A program made the translations under genes and the position numbers. Below, one piece after another: positions 14,801 through 16,699 of a DNA stretch of 16,699 bases. Position 1 is the stretch's first letter; every line of letters starts with the position of its first letter. Below the pieces are notes generated by a model. That model worked only from the letters and a program-made list of their open reading frames with translations, was not told the origin of the DNA and did not search any database. Source of the stretch: JBBQER01 sp052148155 (GTDB lineage Bacteria; Actinomycetota; Acidimicrobiia; IMCC26256; PALSA-610); the NCBI GenBank assembly GCA_052148155.1, contig JBKQIY010000119.1:1-16699 (forward strand), given 5' to 3'.

Positions 14801-15673
14801 ATGAGTGTGCGTGGGCGTGGAGCACGCGGCCGTATTCGTTGGATCGCCGGGCTCGCCATCACCACTGTCGTGGTGCTGGCGGGCTGTGCGTCCGCGTCAT
14901 CGAAGGCCGCAACCGTTGGGGCTCGATCGGCGACGACGACATCTCCGACTCCGACGACCTCGACGACGACGACCACGACGACAGCCACGACGACCACGAC
15001 GACAGCCACGACGACGACCACCTCTACGACCACCACGACGACGCCTACGACGGTGAGGATGCCGTCGGCCTACCTCGCGGAGAAGCTTGGTCCGGGTGCC
15101 AGTGGCCCGGCCGTGTTGGCTTTGCAGCAACGATTGAGTTCACTCGGCTACTGGCTTGGGACCCCGACCGGCGTGTTCGACGACAGTACTGAACAGGCGG
15201 TGTATGCATTGCAGAAGGCCGCGGGGCTGCCCCGCGACGGCATCGTCGGGCCGACGACGTGGCTCGCGGTCGTCAAGGGCGCGGTGCCACATCCGCGAAG
15301 CCGCCTCGGGCGTCTCATCGAAGTTGATCTCGAAGATGATCTCGTCATGTTCGTGGCGAACGGCAAGGTTGACGCGGTGTTGAATACGTCGACGGGTGGC
15401 GGATATTCCTACTGGAGCAACGGCCAGAGCGCAGTGGCGGACACTCCGACCGGACTCTTCCACATTTACCGGCAAGTGGATGGACTGGTGACCGACTCGC
15501 TCGGGCAGCTTTGGCGTCCGAAGTATTTCGACAGTGGGTTCGCCATCCACGGCGATTCGAACGTCCCGGCCACCCCGGCCTCGCACGGGTGCGTTCGCGT
15601 GAGCAATGAGGCGATCGACTGGATCTGGGAACAAAATCTGGCTCCGATCGGCACGCCGGTTTGGATCTATTAA
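14801..15673 (+). CDS. Lipoprotein L,D-transpeptidase with peptidoglycan-binding domain
   Basis: This is a 290-residue envelope protein. A lipoprotein signal with lipobox VLAGC gives an anchored Cys29. Residues 45-84 form a linker of almost pure threonine that should be extended and probably glycosylated. A peptidoglycan-binding (PG_binding_1) domain follows (about 93-155, GPGASGPAVLALQQRL, GVFDDSTEQAVYALQKAAGL, DGIVGPTTW). The YkuD catalytic domain occupies about 165-290 with H250 and the signature SHGCVR (catalytic C264, H262). It should form 3-3 cross-links in peptidoglycan or attach proteins to it, outside the cytoplasmic membrane. All catalytic residues are present. The ATG has only a weak GAGAG upstream. 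Confidence 0.94.
   Translation: MSVRGRGARGRIRWIAGLAITTVVVLAGCASASSKAATVGARSATTTSPTPTTSTTTTTTTATTTTTTATTTTTSTTTTTTPTTVRMPSAYLAEKLGPGASGPAVLALQQRLSSLGYWLGTPTGVFDDSTEQAVYALQKAAGLPRDGIVGPTTWLAVVKGAVPHPRSRLGRLIEVDLEDDLVMFVANGKVDAVLNTSTGGGYSYWSNGQSAVADTPTGLFHIYRQVDGLVTDSLGQLWRPKYFDSGFAIHGDSNVPATPASHGCVRVSNEAIDWIWEQNLAPIGTPVWIY
14933..15052 (+). repeat. Threonine-codon trinucleotide repeat (ACG/ACC tract)
   Basis: About 120 bases of tandem ACG/ACC codons with scattered AGC, TCT, GCC and CCT encode the poly-threonine linker of the transpeptidase. The imperfect units (ACGACGACC, ACGACAGCC) suggest growth by slippage. The complementary strand and other frames give long low-complexity open frames that are not genes. 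Confidence 0.9.
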
Positions 15674-16039
15674 CACCGCCTCGACTCGTCTGGACAGGCC
15701 AGAACCTCGGCGTCCGACATGGCCGGCGTCCGAGCCGGACGCGCGATCGCCGAGTCGCTCGCGAGGATGCGCGAACAGGCCAATGTCCAACACCCCTGAC
15801 GAGATCGCCGAGGTGTGCCCGCGCGTCGCTTCCGGTTCGGCTTGTAATCGGCAACTCGATTCTGACCCGTGATGGCCGATCAGGTTGACCGCCAGCGGTG
15901 CCCGCGTCTACGGACAGTGGAGCCGTCTGCCTTTCGAACGTAGGAGTGGTTCCAGCCGAACAACCGAGTGACGGCGAACGCGATTGTTCCCCCAGCCACG
16001 CGGCCGACACCTTTCGCGGCCAGGTCAGTCGGTAGGTTG
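15674..16039. other. Intergenic stretch, no convincing gene
   Basis: This 366-base gap follows the transpeptidase. In the same frame as that gene, after its TAA, the sequence stays open to a TGA at 15797-15799 and has a protein-like part from an ATG at 15719 (GVRAGRAIAESLARMREQ). It has no ribosome-binding site and no family match, so it is not called. No hairpin-plus-T-run terminator was seen. Confidence 0.45.
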
Positions 16040-16585
16040 ATGATCGTGGACGAGCGGCTGGCCGCGAATCGTGAAAATTGGAACGATCGCACGATCATCC
16101 ATTTGGGTTCGCAGTTTTACGACGTCGACCGCTGGCTTCGCGAGCAGCGGGGTCCGAGACCTCGGGAAGTGCACGCGTTGGGTGATGTGAATGGGCTGCG
16201 TTTGGTGCATTTGCAGTGCCACTTCGGTCTTGACACCCTGGCGTGGGCGCGGGCAGGTGCACTCGTCACCGGTTTGGATTTCTCGCCGCAAGCGATCGCA
16301 GCGGCGAAGGACATCGCCGAGCGTGCCGGTCTGGGCGATCGTGCCGAGTTTGTGTGCGCGGAGGTATACCAGGCCTTAGATGCGTTGCGACATGCGAAGT
16401 TCGACATCGTCTACGTCAGTCTGGGTGCGTTGTGCTGGCTACCCGACGTTGATCGGTGGGCCGAACAGGCCGCCGGGCTCGTCGCGTCAGGCGGTCGGTT
16501 GTATCTGCACGATGGTCATCCGCTCGCCTGGGCGCTCGCCGAAGACAGCGTAAGGGTCCGCCATAGGATAAGACGCGAGATGTAG
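16040..16585 (+). pseudogene. Class I SAM-dependent methyltransferase, 3' end lost to an IS insertion
   Basis: The ATG at 16040 opens a 181-residue frame. Motif I is LHLQCHFGLDT-like (residues 57-66, VHLQCHFGLDT), the ribose-binding acid is D80 in GLDFS, and DIVYVSLGALCWLPDVDRW then GGRLYLHDGHPLAWAL follow, as in methyltransferases of roughly 260-280 residues. After AEDS the sequence becomes VRVRHRIRREM and stops, where intact relatives continue for about 90 residues. The change coincides with the edge of a transposase gene, so the protein lacks its C-terminal substrate-binding part and is probably inactive. An upstream start at 15968 is open but adds non-homologous residues. Confidence 0.82.
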
Positions 16586-16699
16586 GGTGCGGGTGTGGAG
16601 CTGTCTTGTGAGGACCTGCGTGGGTTTTTCGAGACGGTGTTGCCGCATCTGAACGAGCGGCAGAGTCGAATCGTTGCGGGCGCGATGGCGGAGTCGTTG
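16554..16699 (+). mobile_element. Left part of an insertion sequence, probably ISAzo13 family (continues past the window)
   Basis: The element begins where methyltransferase homology ends. The exact edge is uncertain; GGGTCCGCCATAGG at 16554 is a plausible terminal inverted repeat, but the right end is outside the window so it cannot be matched. The related string TAGGGTGCGGG recurs at 16583-16593, within the presumed subterminal region. The transposase starts 41 bases inside. Confidence 0.65.
16595..16699 (+). CDS. ISAzo13-family transposase, N-terminal part (truncated by window end)
   Basis: The frame starts at a GTG and remains open for 35 codons to the window edge. The product, with FFETVLPHLNERQSRIVAGA, matches the opening helix of ISAzo13-type DDE transposases (pattern 'f..l.p.LdERq.R...aaea..lG'), ahead of their helix-turn-helix and catalytic domain. 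It would cut and join DNA at the ends of the element. The family call rests on this one helix and should be read as probable. No Shine-Dalgarno is apparent; a GTG two bases earlier is out of frame. Confidence 0.68.
   Translation, partial: MELSCEDLRGFFETVLPHLNERQSRIVAGAMAESL

Noticed and set aside
14608..15036. Long minus-strand frame encoding poly-valine opposite the transpeptidase linker
   Set aside because: It is the complement of the threonine codon repeat and has no ribosome-binding site. The plus-strand gene is certain.

Overview
This is about 16.7 kb of GC-rich bacterial DNA. Strong G/C preference at third codon positions, frequent GTG starts, lipoproteins with an LAGC/VAGC lipobox, a poly-threonine-linked L,D-transpeptidase, a DUF2142 membrane protein and 'WNG...W / SC...C' repeat sequence all suggest an actinobacterial chromosome. 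Acidimicrobiia-like is my best guess. I see no rRNA, tRNA, CRISPR array, phage gene or plasmid replication gene.

Layout. The window opens inside the 3' end of a thiamine-pyrophosphate enzyme (1-339, +). A mostly minus-strand block follows: a methyltransferase (484-1152), a GNAT-like protein (1555-2253), one plus-strand P-loop kinase-like gene (2396-2935), a YqeY-like protein (3243-3587), an AroQ chorismate mutase (3722-4027), a two-helix membrane peptide (4572-4763), a frameshifted WNG-repeat relic (4918-5281), a HAD phosphatase (5710-6348), a nitrilase-family amidohydrolase (6668-7474) and a Cof-like HAD phosphatase (7718-8524). A plus-strand block follows: a VOC/glyoxalase-fold protein (8834-9283), a second P-loop kinase-like gene (9454-9996), a lipoprotein (10173-11069) and a zinc-ribbon/DUF2007-like protein (11324-11674). 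A minus-strand DUF2142 membrane protein (11678-13225) is next, then about 1 kb with no convincing gene, a second two-helix membrane peptide (14267-14494) and a lipoprotein L,D-transpeptidase (14801-15673). The window ends in a methyltransferase (16040-16585) that loses its 3' half where an apparent ISAzo13-family insertion sequence begins (transposase from 16595, running off the window).

Interpretation. Almost every gene stands alone with its own intergenic space, and no multi-gene pathway or operon is evident. Intact genes fill only about 65 percent of the window, low for a bacterial chromosome. The gaps hold recognisable debris: the C-terminal end of an NTF2/SnoaL-like protein at 4054-4155, the WNG-repeat relic and the truncated methyltransferase. 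I read this as a slowly decaying accessory region of housekeeping-type enzymes and cell-envelope proteins. I did not find a convincing new multi-gene system. The most useful observations are the IS junction, the gene relics, the pair of look-alike two-helix peptides and the low-complexity linker of the transpeptidase.
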